Positions 16,184 through 26,108 of a DNA stretch of 64,000 bases are shown piece by piece. The notes under the pieces were generated by a model. It saw nothing but the letters and a program-made list of their open reading frames with translations. It made no database searches and was not told the origin of the DNA. The translations under genes and the position numbers were made by a program. Every line of letters starts with the position of its first letter. The first letter of the stretch is position 1. The DNA is from Belliella kenyensis (GTDB lineage Bacteria; Bacteroidota; Bacteroidia; Cytophagales; Cyclobacteriaceae): the NCBI RefSeq assembly GCF_022549675.1, contig NZ_JAKZGR010000012.1, forward strand, positions 62,001-126,000, written 5' to 3'.

Positions 16184-19100
16184 TTATTCTGACTTCTGAA
16201 AAACCGGAACATGTTGCCTATTCATGGATCTGTAGATAATATCGTGAATTTCAGTCCTTATTCCTTCTTTGAGCAAAATATTATTACCCGCATCAGGATT
16301 TACCCTGTTGGATAAAAACACATAAATAAGATCATTTTCAGGATCAGCCCATACACATGTGCCCGTAAACCCTGTGTGTCCAAAGGTACTCTTAGGAGCC
16401 AATGCTCCAGCACTACCTCCTTTTCCTTTTTCAGGCTCTGGCTTGTCCCAGCCCCATCCTCTTCGGCTCTGTGTAGACTGTCTTTTGGTAAACTCCTTGA
16501 TCGTCTTCTCATCTAGTAACACAGCATCGCCATACCTACCACCATTCAACATCAACTGCATCATCACAGCGACATCATTTGCCGTACCAAAAAGCCCTGC
16601 ATGTCCAGCAACCCCTCCATACATTGCTGCACCAGGATCATGGACGTATCCTCTAATCAGTCTCTTTCGGAAAGTGATATCATCTTCAGTAGGAGCAATG
16701 AGGTCAATGGGCATTTTACGTACTGGATTGAAAGTCAAAGTATGTAACCCAAGAGGCTCATAGAATATTTGCTCTACAAATTGATCCAATGGTTGATTGA
16801 CAACCCTCTCTACCACTGCCTGCATCAAGTACATGGTAAGATCGGAATACACATAACTATACTTGCGTGAATTAGGGGTAGGTTTTCTAAGCTCTGACTT
16901 GATCGTCCAATTCCAAATACTATCTCTCAAGCTTGGTGAGGCATACATGGCATCAGCTATTGGTATAGAGAAAGTTTCTGAAGGCAAATGATTATAGAAA
17001 GAGCTTTTCCAGCTTCCTCCTTCTACAGTTTTGGCATAATAGGGAATAAATGCTGGCAACCCAGCTTCATGAGCCATAACATCTTTGAGCGATAAGTTAC
17101 CCTTGTTGGTTTGCTTCAGCTCTGGAAGGTAATGTCCTAAGGTCTCATTCATATCTAGGATGTTTCTATCTGCTAGAAACATTACCGCTTGGGTAGTAGC
17201 AAGGACTTTGGTGATTGATGCAAGGTCATAGACCGTCGAAGTGGATGTGGCCTGAGTCTTTTGGTAATCGAGATAGCCATAGGCCTTTTCGAAGACTACT
17301 TCGCCATTTTTGGCTACCAATACTACACCACCAGGCATAGCTTTTTTTCTCATACCAGCCTCCATCACTTTATCAATTTCAGCCAAAGTCTCACTATCTA
17401 GGCCTTGACTTTCTGGATAAGTATAAGAGAACCTACCAAGACTTGGCAAAAACCCGCCACTTCCTATAGCGATACTTTCTGCGACAGTCACCGGCAATAT
17501 TCCTTTGGCATCCCTTCCCCCAAAGATCACTTCAGCAGCCGCGCCTTGCGTGAAGTCGTTGTTTTCAAATACAAGAATGTTGTGAGGTAATCCTTGTAAG
17601 AATTTGGCGGCGTATGCGTTCCCAAAAAGCACTACGATCACTGATTTTTCTTTGCTTAGCGATTTGATAAAATCGATGTCCGACTGTACTATCCCAAAAT
17701 TTCTCGAAGGGCTGTTGGTGATACCCATTAAACCGACTACTACAGTATTGTAATCCTTGAGTTTTTCGCTAAGCTGCGCTTGCTGACTAGCATGGGCACC
17801 TTTGTCCAAGTCAAAGTGAGCTACTTTTGCATACTTCTCCAGCCTTCTTTTGAAGATCGTACCTTTATCTCCTATAGTTACTGAGGCTATATTTAGCATA
17901 TTAAGGTGTCGGAGAGGCAGGAAATCGTTCTTGTTGGACACCACACTGATAGCATCAGCATAAAGTCTCTCTACCAATTGAGTGGATGTCTTTGTATTCA
18001 GCCTGTCCACTAGACCTCTGGTCTCTATAGGTTTGATTTCATTCAGTCCTGCCCAATACTTGGCTTTGAGCACTTTTTTGATACGCTGATCAATTTCTTC
18101 TTGATTGATTTTTCCTTCAGCTACAGCTTGCAGGATCATTTGCTTTGCTTTGGGTACATCTTGGGAGTAAAGTAAGATGTCATTTCCTGCCAACAAGGCC
18201 AAAAGATCCACTTCCCCTGGCTTATAAAACTTCGACACTCCGTTCATATTCAAGGCATCAGTAAAGATCAAACCACTGAAATTCATCTGGTCTTGAAGCA
18301 AATCAGTTACAACATATTTTGACAATGTGGTGGCTTTGTTTTTTTCGGCATCTAAACTTGGCACATGAAGGTGAGCTACCATCACTGACATAAGATCATC
18401 ATCGATCAATTCACGATAAGGATACAGATCTATGTCTTCAATTCTCTTGGTGCTGTGCTTGATCACAGGCAAGGTATAATGAGAATCAGACTCAGTATCT
18501 CCGTGTCCTGGGAAATGCTTCGCATTGGCTAGCACACCGTGGTCTTGAAGCCCTTTCATGTATGCTTTGGATTTAGCTGTCACCAGCTTTTTCTCTTCAC
18601 CGAATGCTCTATAGCCTATAACTGGATTATTTGGATTCGAATTTACATCTACTACAGGAGCAAAATTGATGTGCATGCCTAGCTCTTTGAATTGCTGGGC
18701 AATTTCTCGCCCCATATCATACACCAGATGCTCATCTGGCAATGCTCCAAGGGTCATGGCTTTGGGGAAATTGATCACAGAATCAAGCCTCATGCTCACA
18801 CCCCATTCTGCATCCATGGCTACAAACAATGGTACTTTGGAAATTTGCTGGTAATAATTGGTAAGGTGAGCTTGTCTTACAGGCCCTCCTTGGAAAAAAA
18901 TCACTCCTCCAAGTTGTTGCTCACTGATCAGCTTGGCAATTTCTTGCTTGTGTTGTTCCCCTTTATTGGAATATGCTGCAACCATAAACAATTGCCCAAG
19001 CCTCTGCTCAAAGTTCATGGTGTTGAAAACAGAGTCTACCCAAATCCTTTGTCTTCTTGCGTCTTTAGCGATCAGAGGATCTTTTTTCACTTTTTTGACA

Positions 19101-19246
19101 ATTACTTTAGGCTGCTCCACCTCAGCTACCTCAAGTGATTCTACTACCTCAGGGCCATCCTTGATAGGCAAATCCCAGCTGACTGCACTGTCAGTAGTGA
19201 AGATTAACAATAATCCTAAAAATACGCTCCAAACTTTTACCCGCAT
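16184..19246 (-). CDS. GH3 beta-N-acetylhexosaminidase fused to a serine beta-lactamase-like hydrolase
   Basis: Secreted 1020-residue two-enzyme fusion. After an N-terminal signal segment (residues 1-23), the GH3 domain has KHFPGHGD at 243-250 with the DSH of the NagZ-type His/Asp dyad at 254-256, and the nucleophile region IFTDALNMNG with Asp330. A GH3 C-terminal-like domain follows (about 440-600). The last 400 residues are a class C/PF00144 hydrolase with SITK (677-680), YSD (800-802) and HTG (957-959). The first half should release N-acetylglucosamine from peptidoglycan fragments. The second may cut a peptide or amide bond in the same substrate. Such fusions occur in Bacteroidota; here all expected catalytic residues are visible. 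Confidence 0.9.
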   Translation of the reverse strand: MRVKVWSVFLGLLLIFTTDSAVSWDLPIKDGPEVVESLEVAEVEQPKVIVKKVKKDPLIAKDARRQRIWVDSVFNTMNFEQRLGQLFMVAAYSNKGEQHKQEIAKLISEQQLGGVIFFQGGPVRQAHLTNYYQQISKVPLFVAMDAEWGVSMRLDSVINFPKAMTLGALPDEHLVYDMGREIAQQFKELGMHINFAPVVDVNSNPNNPVIGYRAFGEEKKLVTAKSKAYMKGLQDHGVLANAKHFPGHGDTESDSHYTLPVIKHSTKRIEDIDLYPYRELIDDDLMSVMVAHLHVPSLDAEKNKATTLSKYVVTDLLQDQMNFSGLIFTDALNMNGVSKFYKPGEVDLLALLAGNDILLYSQDVPKAKQMILQAVAEGKINQEEIDQRIKKVLKAKYWAGLNEIKPIETRGLVDRLNTKTSTQLVERLYADAISVVSNKNDFLPLRHLNMLNIASVTIGDKGTIFKRRLEKYAKVAHFDLDKGAHASQQAQLSEKLKDYNTVVVGLMGITNSPSRNFGIVQSDIDFIKSLSKEKSVIVVLFGNAYAAKFLQGLPHNILVFENNDFTQGAAAEVIFGGRDAKGILPVTVAESIAIGSGGFLPSLGRFSYTYPESQGLDSETLAEIDKVMEAGMRKKAMPGGVVLVAKNGEVVFEKAYGYLDYQKTQATSTSTVYDLASITKVLATTQAVMFLADRNILDMNETLGHYLPELKQTNKGNLSLKDVMAHEAGLPAFIPYYAKTVEGGSWKSSFYNHLPSETFSIPIADAMYASPSLRDSIWNWTIKSELRKPTPNSRKYSYVYSDLTMYLMQAVVERVVNQPLDQFVEQIFYEPLGLHTLTFNPVRKMPIDLIAPTEDDITFRKRLIRGYVHDPGAAMYGGVAGHAGLFGTANDVAVMMQLMLNGGRYGDAVLLDEKTIKEFTKRQSTQSRRGWGWDKPEPEKGKGGSAGALAPKSTFGHTGFTGTCVWADPENDLIYVFLSNRVNPDAGNNILLKEGIRTEIHDIIYRSMNRQHVPVFQKSE

Positions 19247-19401
19247 GCCTGTGTTTAATTTTTATTGCTTAATATTTAAAATAACTTTGTAAGAATATAC
19301 GAGGTATTACTCAATTGCAAACTTTAGGGGAAATCTTTTTTTAATAAAAGTTCTCAACTTAAGTTTCCAATGTAAATTAACGAAAAGATTACAAACAGCG
19401 T

Positions 19402-19812
19402 ATGAAATTTCCTTCGATCTTTAAAACAGCAAAACCCATGAGCTTTGATATCAAGCCACGGTACTATGACCCTATTCGAGAAGAAATAGAGCAAAGAACA
19501 GAGCGTATCAAACGGGAGCTACAAGCAGAAGGTAAAATACAATCTGAAGAAGAAATCACGGATTCCTTCAGACAAAATTATGGATCGTCTATCCGCGGAG
19601 CATTTGCTCAAGGTGGAGCGATCAAGGGACGTACATCTTCAGTACTCACTTCAGCTGGAATGCTTCGAATGATCATTTTGATCTTACTCATCGGTAGCAT
19701 GATAGGATATATTTATTATGGTGCATTGGTTCTTTATGGAATCCTATATGTCGCAGGTGGTGGTGTATTGTTGGCTTTATTTTTAAAATTGAAAGGGCGA
19801 AGCAGGAGATGA
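19402..19812 (+). CDS. Small two-helix membrane protein of unknown function, upstream of mutL
   Basis: 136 residues. The N-terminal half is charged and soluble (DIKPRYYDPIREEIEQRTERIKREL); the C-terminal half has two hydrophobic segments (about residues 88-107 and 109-128) and ends in a basic KLKGRSRR. I do not recognise the family by name. It overlaps mutL by 4 bp (ATGA), so the two are translationally coupled. A TAACTTTG box at 19282-19289 might be its promoter, but no -33 box was found. Confidence 0.7.
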   Translation: MKFPSIFKTAKPMSFDIKPRYYDPIREEIEQRTERIKRELQAEGKIQSEEEITDSFRQNYGSSIRGAFAQGGAIKGRTSSVLTSAGMLRMIILILLIGSMIGYIYYGALVLYGILYVAGGGVLLALFLKLKGRSRR

Positions 19813-21701
19813 ATGATATCATACAGCTTCTACCAGACGCCATTGCCAATCAAATCGCCGCTGGAGAAGTGGTCCAAAGACCTGCCTCTGCTCTAAAGGA
19901 AATGCTGGAAAATGCAGTAGACGCTGAGGCCACCCACATACAGGTGATAGTCAAAGATGCTGGCAAAACACTTATGCAAGTGATTGATAACGGAAAAGGA
20001 ATGTCATTGACAGATGCAAGGATGTGTTTTGAACGGCATGCTACTTCTAAAATCCGTACATCAGAAGACTTGTTCTCTATCAGAACATTTGGCTTTCGAG
20101 GAGAGGCCATGGCTTCCATAGCTGCTGTGGCTCAGGTCGAAATGAAAACCAGACAACAAGGTGAAGAACTCGGCACCCTCATCCAAATAGAAGGCTCAGA
20201 GTTCAAAAAACAAGAACCTACTTCTTGCCCAGAAGGAACATCTATTGCTGTCAAAAACTTGTTTTTCAATGTACCGGCACGAAGGAATTTCTTGAAATCC
20301 AATGCAGTAGAAATGAAGCATTTGGTGGAAGAATTCCAAAGGGTGGCCTTAGCCTATCCAAGCATAGCTTTTTCTTTCTATCAAAATGACATGGAACTGT
20401 TCAATTTGACCTCTGGCAAGCTAAGTCAAAGAATCGTTGGGATATTTGGCAAAAGCTATCAAAGCAATCTGGTGAGCTGCCAAGAAAACACTCCACATCT
20501 CAATATACAAGGCTATATTGGTAAGCCAGATACTGCTAGAAAAACCAGAGGGGAGCAGTATTTTTTTGTAAACAAAAGATACATTAGGAGTAACTATCTG
20601 CATCATGCCGTAGCAAATGCATATGAGGGGCTCATGCCTTCTGACTTGCATCCTTTCTATGTGCTATTCTTAGAAATCGACCCCACTCACATCGATATCA
20701 ATGTACATCCTACAAAAACTGAGATCAAATTCGATGATGAAAGGACTGTCTATGCTGTCATCAGAGCCGCTGTAAAACAAGCCTTGGGTGCACATCTGGT
20801 GGTCCCTACCATAGACTTCAGCATGGATGTCAATTTCAATGAGAATTGGAAAAATGATCAAACGCGCAAAGATGATGTTGATCGTGAAAACAGCTACAAG
20901 CCAGATGATCTTTCCAGAGAAAATGCCTATAAGTCATTTCAAAGCCCTACCTTCAAAAGGCAATCCACATCAGGATGGGAAAGACTATTTGAAGGGCACG
21001 AAAACCCTACAGGGTCACCTTTTGATCAAATGAATAAGAGAAATGAGGATGGAGAAAACTCGGACATCTTAACGTTCTCTTCTAAAGCCAATGACCAAAT
21101 AATTGGTGTTGAGGCATTTCAAGAGCAGCAGGAAAACACTGGAGCAACATTTCAAGTAGAACAAAGTTACATAATTGCTCAAATGTCATCCGGGGTCTTG
21201 ATCTTGGATCAACAAGCTACACACGAAAGAATTCTATATGAGCGCTACATCAAGCAGCTGAACAATTCTGCAGGAGCATCTCAGCAATGTCTGTTTCCCC
21301 AACATATTCAGTTGAGTCCCGCCGATTTTATGCTTGTAATGGATATCAAAGAAGAACTCCTCAGCTTGGGATTCGTAATAGAAGTATTTGGAAAAGAAAC
21401 CATTCTCATCCAAGGAGTCCCAGCCAATGTGCAAGCTCAAAATGAAAAAGCCTTGTTTGAAGGATTACTTGAGCAATTTAAGCATTTCAAGTCGGAGTTA
21501 TCACTTGATAATAGAGAGAACCTAGCTAGATCTCTAGCAAAGAGATCCGCTTTGAAAAAAGGTTCTAAATTAGACCCTTCTGAAATGGAGACCTTGGTAG
21601 GTCAATTATTTGCATGTCAAAATCCAAATTATGGGCTTTCGGGGAACAAAACATTCGTAAAACTTGATTTAAATAAAATACACGCTTTTTTCGCTAGATA
21701 A
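19809..21701 (+). CDS. mutL: DNA mismatch repair protein MutL
   Basis: ATPase matchmaker that links mismatch recognition by MutS to strand removal. The GHKL ATPase motifs are clear: IAAGEVVQRPASALKEMLENAVDA (residues 17-40), DNGKGM (about 61-66) and GFRGEAMASIAAV (about 97-109). The C-terminal domain has DQQATHERILYE, a variant of the endonuclease motif DQHA(X)2E(X)4E with His replaced by Gln. The zinc motifs ACR and CPHGRP are not seen; the end reads ACQNPNYGLSGNKTFV. The central linker (about 345-450) is polar and variable. At 630 residues the length is normal. Two rhomboid genes follow closely on the same strand. Confidence 0.95.
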   Translation: MNDIIQLLPDAIANQIAAGEVVQRPASALKEMLENAVDAEATHIQVIVKDAGKTLMQVIDNGKGMSLTDARMCFERHATSKIRTSEDLFSIRTFGFRGEAMASIAAVAQVEMKTRQQGEELGTLIQIEGSEFKKQEPTSCPEGTSIAVKNLFFNVPARRNFLKSNAVEMKHLVEEFQRVALAYPSIAFSFYQNDMELFNLTSGKLSQRIVGIFGKSYQSNLVSCQENTPHLNIQGYIGKPDTARKTRGEQYFFVNKRYIRSNYLHHAVANAYEGLMPSDLHPFYVLFLEIDPTHIDINVHPTKTEIKFDDERTVYAVIRAAVKQALGAHLVVPTIDFSMDVNFNENWKNDQTRKDDVDRENSYKPDDLSRENAYKSFQSPTFKRQSTSGWERLFEGHENPTGSPFDQMNKRNEDGENSDILTFSSKANDQIIGVEAFQEQQENTGATFQVEQSYIIAQMSSGVLILDQQATHERILYERYIKQLNNSAGASQQCLFPQHIQLSPADFMLVMDIKEELLSLGFVIEVFGKETILIQGVPANVQAQNEKALFEGLLEQFKHFKSELSLDNRENLARSLAKRSALKKGSKLDPSEMETLVGQLFACQNPNYGLSGNKTFVKLDLNKIHAFFAR

Positions 21702-21702
21702 A

Positions 21703-22494
21703 ATGTTCAGGAATCTTACACCAGTCGTCAAAAACCTTTTGCTGATAAATATTGGCGTATTTGTCATTGCCAGTTATTTCATGCCTGGTTTGGAGAAAAT
21801 TTTTGCGCTATACTATGTAGAAAGTGCTTCATTCCTTCCGACCCAGTTTGTCACTTACATGTTTATGCATGCCAATTTTTGGCACCTTTTCAGTAACATG
21901 TTTGGCCTATTTATATTCGGCCCGCTATTAGAGCAGTTTTTGGGACCTAAGAAATTATTGACACTCTGGATGGTATGTGGAGTGGGCAGTGGACTATTAT
22001 ACTCTGGCTATAATGCTTACAAAATCCATCAACTTGACCAAGAGATAGAAGCTTTCTACGCTAATCCTAGTCCTGATACTTTCAATGACTTCGTCAAAGA
22101 CAATAGGCATCTTTTCAAATCTGGTGTGTATGATTTCATTGATGAATATAGCAAAAATCCAGAGAGCAAAAGCCTCATTCAAAGAGCCAAAGAAAATTAC
22201 AATGGAATCAGGGACATTCAAATCAACATCCCAATGGTGGGAGCTTCAGGAGCCTTATTTGGGATATTGATTGCGTTTGCGATGTTTTTCCCCAATACAG
22301 AGCTACTATTGCTATTCCCTCCAATGCCCGTGAAAGCGAAATACTTAGTCCTTTTCTATGGACTTTATACAGTTTATAATATCTTTAACAACAATCCAGC
22401 TGATAATGTCGCTCACTTTGCACATTTAAGTGGATTGATAGTTGGTGGTATTTTAGTTTATTATTGGAAAAGAAATCGGAAGAACTTTTATTAA
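21703..22494 (+). CDS. Rhomboid-family intramembrane serine protease
   Basis: Polytopic inner-membrane protease. HANFWHLFSNMFGLFIFGPLLE (near residues 52-73) is the conserved TM2 HxxxN-type segment, GASGALFG (near 178-185) carries the catalytic Ser, and AHFAHLSGLIVG (near 236-247) the catalytic His. An insertion of about 65 polar residues (about 105-170) separates TM2/3 from the Ser helix, which is larger than usual. It starts 1 bp after the mutL stop, so it is probably in the same operon. Confidence 0.9.
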   Translation: MFRNLTPVVKNLLLINIGVFVIASYFMPGLEKIFALYYVESASFLPTQFVTYMFMHANFWHLFSNMFGLFIFGPLLEQFLGPKKLLTLWMVCGVGSGLLYSGYNAYKIHQLDQEIEAFYANPSPDTFNDFVKDNRHLFKSGVYDFIDEYSKNPESKSLIQRAKENYNGIRDIQINIPMVGASGALFGILIAFAMFFPNTELLLLFPPMPVKAKYLVLFYGLYTVYNIFNNNPADNVAHFAHLSGLIVGGILVYYWKRNRKNFY

Positions 22495-22506
22495 AAGAAC
22501 CAGGCT

Positions 22507-23445
22507 ATGTACGGAGGATTTTGGGACAATTTAAAAAATGCATTTCGCTATAACAACAATAGCCTTTACAAGCTGATTGCTATCAACTTGCTTGTATTTG
22601 TTGCTGTTCTGGTTTTAAGGATTGTTCTTAGCTTCTCGGGGGCAGAGAATGTCTACAGAACACTGCTCTCCTACCTGATGATGCCTGCTGACCTTGGGCA
22701 GTTTATACAGCAACCATGGACTATTTTGAGTTACATGTTCTTGCATGAGGGTATATTTCACATTCTTTTCAATATGCTATTCCTGTATTGGTTTGGATTG
22801 TTATTGATGGAATATTTAGGTAGCAGAAAATTGGCAAATATCTATATTTTGGGCGGTATATCTGGTGCACTTTTATATGTTTTGATGTACAATGTATCCC
22901 CAATGTTTGCAGAAGTTCTACCTGCTGCAAAGATGCTTGGTGCTAGCGCTGGCGTGTATGCTATCGTGGTAGCAGCTGCTACATTATCGCCGAATTCTGA
23001 ATTTAGATTACCAATTATTGGCCCTGTCAAAATCAAGTATATTGCTATCTTCTATGTGTTCATAGCATTTGCCAACTCAGCGGGAAACAATGCAGGTGGA
23101 GAATTGGCCCACCTTGGTGGTGCAGCTATGGGATTTTGGTATGTGTATCAACTAAGAAAAGGAAACGATTGGGGAAAGCCAGTACAAGCAATTGGGCAGT
23201 TTTTTGAATCGCTTTTTTCTCCAAAAAGAAAAATCAAGGTGACTTATAAAAAGAAGTACACCAAAGAAACTCAAAACAGTAACTATTCCACAAGTTCTAA
23301 AAGTAGCACTACCCCTTCTTATTCATCAACCACAGATGCCACACAGGAAGAAATAGATGATATCCTTGACAAAATCGCAGAAAGAGGATATGAGGCCTTG
23401 AGCAAAGAAGAAAAAAGAAAGCTTTTTGAATTCAGTAAAAAATAA
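22507..23445 (+). CDS. Second rhomboid-family serine protease with cytosolic C-terminal tail
   Basis: Tandem paralogue of the preceding gene. HEGIFHILFNMLFLYWFGLLL (near residues 79-99), GASAGVYA with catalytic Ser (near 147-154) and GELAHLGGAAMGF with catalytic His (near 198-210) are all present. After the last membrane segment a tail of about 95 residues contains a Ser/Thr-rich stretch and ends in a short helical block (EEIDDILDKIAERGYEALSKEE) seen in many Bacteroidota rhomboids. It begins 12 bp after the first rhomboid gene. Confidence 0.9.
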   Translation: MYGGFWDNLKNAFRYNNNSLYKLIAINLLVFVAVLVLRIVLSFSGAENVYRTLLSYLMMPADLGQFIQQPWTILSYMFLHEGIFHILFNMLFLYWFGLLLMEYLGSRKLANIYILGGISGALLYVLMYNVSPMFAEVLPAAKMLGASAGVYAIVVAAATLSPNSEFRLPIIGPVKIKYIAIFYVFIAFANSAGNNAGGELAHLGGAAMGFWYVYQLRKGNDWGKPVQAIGQFFESLFSPKRKIKVTYKKKYTKETQNSNYSTSSKSSTTPSYSSTTDATQEEIDDILDKIAERGYEALSKEEKRKLFEFSKK

Positions 23446-23585
23446 GTTGATGATGAAATTGAATTTCAATTTGATATCATTTTCCTTTATCAAATCATAC
23501 TCACAATTCTGCTCGATAGGATCAAAAATTAACTGATCTTTGATTTGGCTTTTACACTTATCGCAGGTCTTATTCTGCAAGAATT

Positions 23586-24056
23586 TTAAGGCAGTCTGAA
23601 TACAGCCCCTACCCTGAGGACTGGCCATCGGGAGTTTTGACTTTGCATTTTGAATTCAGTAACAAATCCGAACTGCTCGGTTGCCTTTATAAAAGCTCCT
23701 GCTCCAAAATTAGCTCCAGACCTTTGTTGATTTACTCCAGGATTACCTGGTTGAAGATTGATCCAATAATTGCTATAACCTGCCAAAAGATAGACTTGAG
23801 AAACTCCCTCGGAAAGGTAATATTTCAAATCCATGTTGAGATTTAATGAATTACCTACTTGAGGAAACCACACCGTAAAAGTAGGAGCTATGGCCAATCT
23901 GTCTGCAAAGAAATACTCCCCTCCAACAAAAGTCCCAACCTCTTTGATTGTCAGCCTGTAATCCCCTCCTGCCATCAACCTTACTTCTCCTTGCTCCTGT
24001 GAAAACAAATTCCCGAACATCATGAAAAAAACAATGATAAAAAGTCCTCTTTTCAT
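23586..24056 (-). CDS. Small outer membrane beta-barrel-like protein
   Basis: 156 residues with an N-terminal signal peptide (MKRGLFIIVFFMMFGNLFSQ). Alternating amphipathic strands follow, such as GEVRLMAGGDYRLTIKEVGTFVGGEYFF and VYLLAGYSNYWINL, ending in a short aromatic/hydrophobic strand (VLRVGAVFRLP) typical of an outer membrane barrel end. It resembles OmpW/OprF-like 8-stranded porin-type proteins of Bacteroidota. Its function is unknown. It converges with the second rhomboid gene, 140 bp away. Confidence 0.7.
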   Translation of the reverse strand: MKRGLFIIVFFMMFGNLFSQEQGEVRLMAGGDYRLTIKEVGTFVGGEYFFADRLAIAPTFTVWFPQVGNSLNLNMDLKYYLSEGVSQVYLLAGYSNYWINLQPGNPGVNQQRSGANFGAGAFIKATEQFGFVTEFKMQSQNSRWPVLRVGAVFRLP

Positions 24057-24210
24057 TACAATTTTTAATTAGCGTTAAACTCTTGATCCAAATTATCTGA
24101 TTCTTATCCATCAAAAGTAATACTATTATCTCAAATCAATAAGGAAATGGGGAATTGTATGCTTGATAACAGGTCTAAATCCAAACCAGATGGTAAAAAA
24201 AATCTCCATT

Positions 24211-24250
24211 CTAAAATAAAACCCTCAAGTCTTAAATAGTCTTGAGGGTT
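24211..24250 (-). terminator. Rho-independent terminator of the gamma-glutamyl/D-amino acid locus
   Basis: Arms AACCCTCAAG (24220-24229) and CTTGAGGGTT (24241-24250) pair across an 11-nt loop. On the minus strand the stem is followed by TTTATTTTA. It lies 44 bp past the gamma-glutamyltransferase stop and closes the long minus-strand locus. Confidence 0.85.
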
Positions 24251-24293
24251 GAAAAGAATGGACAGAGGCCGGTATATTTAATTCACTAACCGA

Positions 24294-26015
24294 TCAAAAG
24301 CCTACAGCATAATCATCTCCTCGAGGATCTCCGGCGCCTTCTAGTTTACCATCCCTTTGAATCAAGATAGCATCTACTCTACCAATGTTCCCCCTATCAA
24401 TGAACCTATGTCCCATTTTTGCCAATTGATTTCTCACATCTTCTGAGATGGCATTTTTCTCTAGCTGAATCTCTTCAGGATACCACTGATGGTGAAACCT
24501 CCTTTGAGCGACAGCATCGGTCATAGACATATCATGCTCAAGCACATTCAAGATCACTTGAAACACACTTGTGATGATTGTTGAGCCACCTGGGGTTCCG
24601 ACGACCATTTTTAGCTCGCCGTCCTTCTCTATGATGGTAGGTGTCATGGCACTTAGCATTCTCTTATTGGGTGCAATGGCATTGGCGGCCCCACCAAGAA
24701 GCCCGTATTTATTGGGATGGCCTGGTTTCACACTGAAATCATCCATTTCATTGTTCAAAAGAAAACCAGCTCCGCTTACAAAAGTCTTCGATCCATAAGC
24801 AGAATTGATTGTTGTGGTGAGTGATACAGCATTTCCGAACTGGTCAATTATGCTATAATGTGTCGTCTCCTCACTTTCTACAATTTGAATTTCAAGAGCT
24901 TTAACTTCTTCACTTTTGCTCGCAATAGAAGGATTAATCTGTTCTGCTCTGGCCGACAAATATGGTGCATCCAAAAGTTCCTCCACTGGAACATCCCAAA
25001 AATCAGGATCTCCCAAATGTGCTGCCCTATCTGCATATACCCTTCTTTCCATTTCGGTCATCAGATGTATAGTCTGTGCTGTCTGATGCCCAGAAGCTTT
25101 GAGATCAAAATGAGAAGCTATACCAAGCAATTGCATCAATGCAACACCTCCGCTACTTGGAGGACCCATTCCAATCACTTTGTACCCCTTGTAGTCCCCA
25201 ACGATTGGCTCTCTCCACTGAGCCTTGTAACTTTTAAGATCTTCATGCGTCATGATGCCAGCCCCAGCATTCATTTCTTCTATTATCAGATCAGCAGTGA
25301 CTCCTTCATAAAACCCCTTGACACCGTCTGTTTGTATCCTTGTCAAGGTCTCAGCAAGTTCACTTTGAACCAAAACATCTCCTTCTTTCCATTCTTCCTC
25401 TTTGATCAAAGCGACTTTATTGGGAAATCTATTATTTTCCATAAATTCCCTTTTGAGATTATTATAGTTGCTTGCTTGCTGAGCGGTAATTTTAAAACCA
25501 TGTTTGGCTAGATCTATGGCTGGCTGTAAGAGTAGTGCAATGTCCATGGTGCCATATTTCTGATGAGCTTCATACATCCCTGCTACAGATCCCGGTACAC
25601 CAGCAGAAGTTACACCATACAGGCTTGCATTGACATCTACATTTCCTAAATCATCTTGGTACATGGTCTCTGAAGCCAAAGAGGAAGCCTTTTCTCTAAA
25701 ATCTAAAGTGCTGACGTTCCCATCTTTATCCCTGTAAACCATAAATCCGCCTCCACCGATATTACCAGCTGAAGGATATACTACCGCCAATGCAAAGTGA
25801 GTAGCTACCATAGCATCTATGGCATTGCCACCATCTGCTAAAACCTTCGCTCCCACTTTAGATGCCTCTGGATGTGCTGAGACGACCATGGCCTTTGATG
25901 TGATTGCTGTCTTGCCATCTGTAAATGTGATTTCCTCTTTGCTGTCACATGATAGTGCAAAAAAGAGTAGAAACGACCACAGAAACATGTAATTGCTTTT
26001 ATTGGATCTTTTCAT
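24294..26015 (-). CDS. ggt: Gamma-glutamyltransferase lipoprotein
   Basis: Ntn-hydrolase that cleaves or transfers gamma-glutamyl groups from glutathione and other gamma-glutamyl compounds. The lipobox ALSC puts the lipidated Cys at residue 23. The following DSKEE resembles the Lys-acid surface-export signal of Bacteroidota lipoproteins, so it may face outward. The autoprocessing site is visible as ETTHYS with the nucleophile Thr384, followed by GNAVSLTTTINSAYGS and the GSTIITSVFQVILN segment. Length 573 is normal. It is the last gene of a co-directional locus with a D-aminoacylase, a racemase homologue and a SusC/SusD pair, which suggests use of gamma-glutamyl peptides as nutrients. Confidence 0.92.
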   Translation of the reverse strand: MKRSNKSNYMFLWSFLLFFALSCDSKEEITFTDGKTAITSKAMVVSAHPEASKVGAKVLADGGNAIDAMVATHFALAVVYPSAGNIGGGGFMVYRDKDGNVSTLDFREKASSLASETMYQDDLGNVDVNASLYGVTSAGVPGSVAGMYEAHQKYGTMDIALLLQPAIDLAKHGFKITAQQASNYNNLKREFMENNRFPNKVALIKEEEWKEGDVLVQSELAETLTRIQTDGVKGFYEGVTADLIIEEMNAGAGIMTHEDLKSYKAQWREPIVGDYKGYKVIGMGPPSSGGVALMQLLGIASHFDLKASGHQTAQTIHLMTEMERRVYADRAAHLGDPDFWDVPVEELLDAPYLSARAEQINPSIASKSEEVKALEIQIVESEETTHYSIIDQFGNAVSLTTTINSAYGSKTFVSGAGFLLNNEMDDFSVKPGHPNKYGLLGGAANAIAPNKRMLSAMTPTIIEKDGELKMVVGTPGGSTIITSVFQVILNVLEHDMSMTDAVAQRRFHHQWYPEEIQLEKNAISEDVRNQLAKMGHRFIDRGNIGRVDAILIQRDGKLEGAGDPRGDDYAVGF

Positions 26016-26108
26016 AAAATTTCAAATTAGGATTATGTCTTAAAATTGATTAGAGGTAAAGTAAATTATTTATAAAACTGCTGAAAAAACATCAGGCTGT
26101 CTAAAATA

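Noticed and set aside
19282-19289. TAACTTTG as the promoter of the mutL operon
   Set aside because: The -7 box matches, but no TTTG was found near the expected distance upstream, so I did not list it as a promoter.
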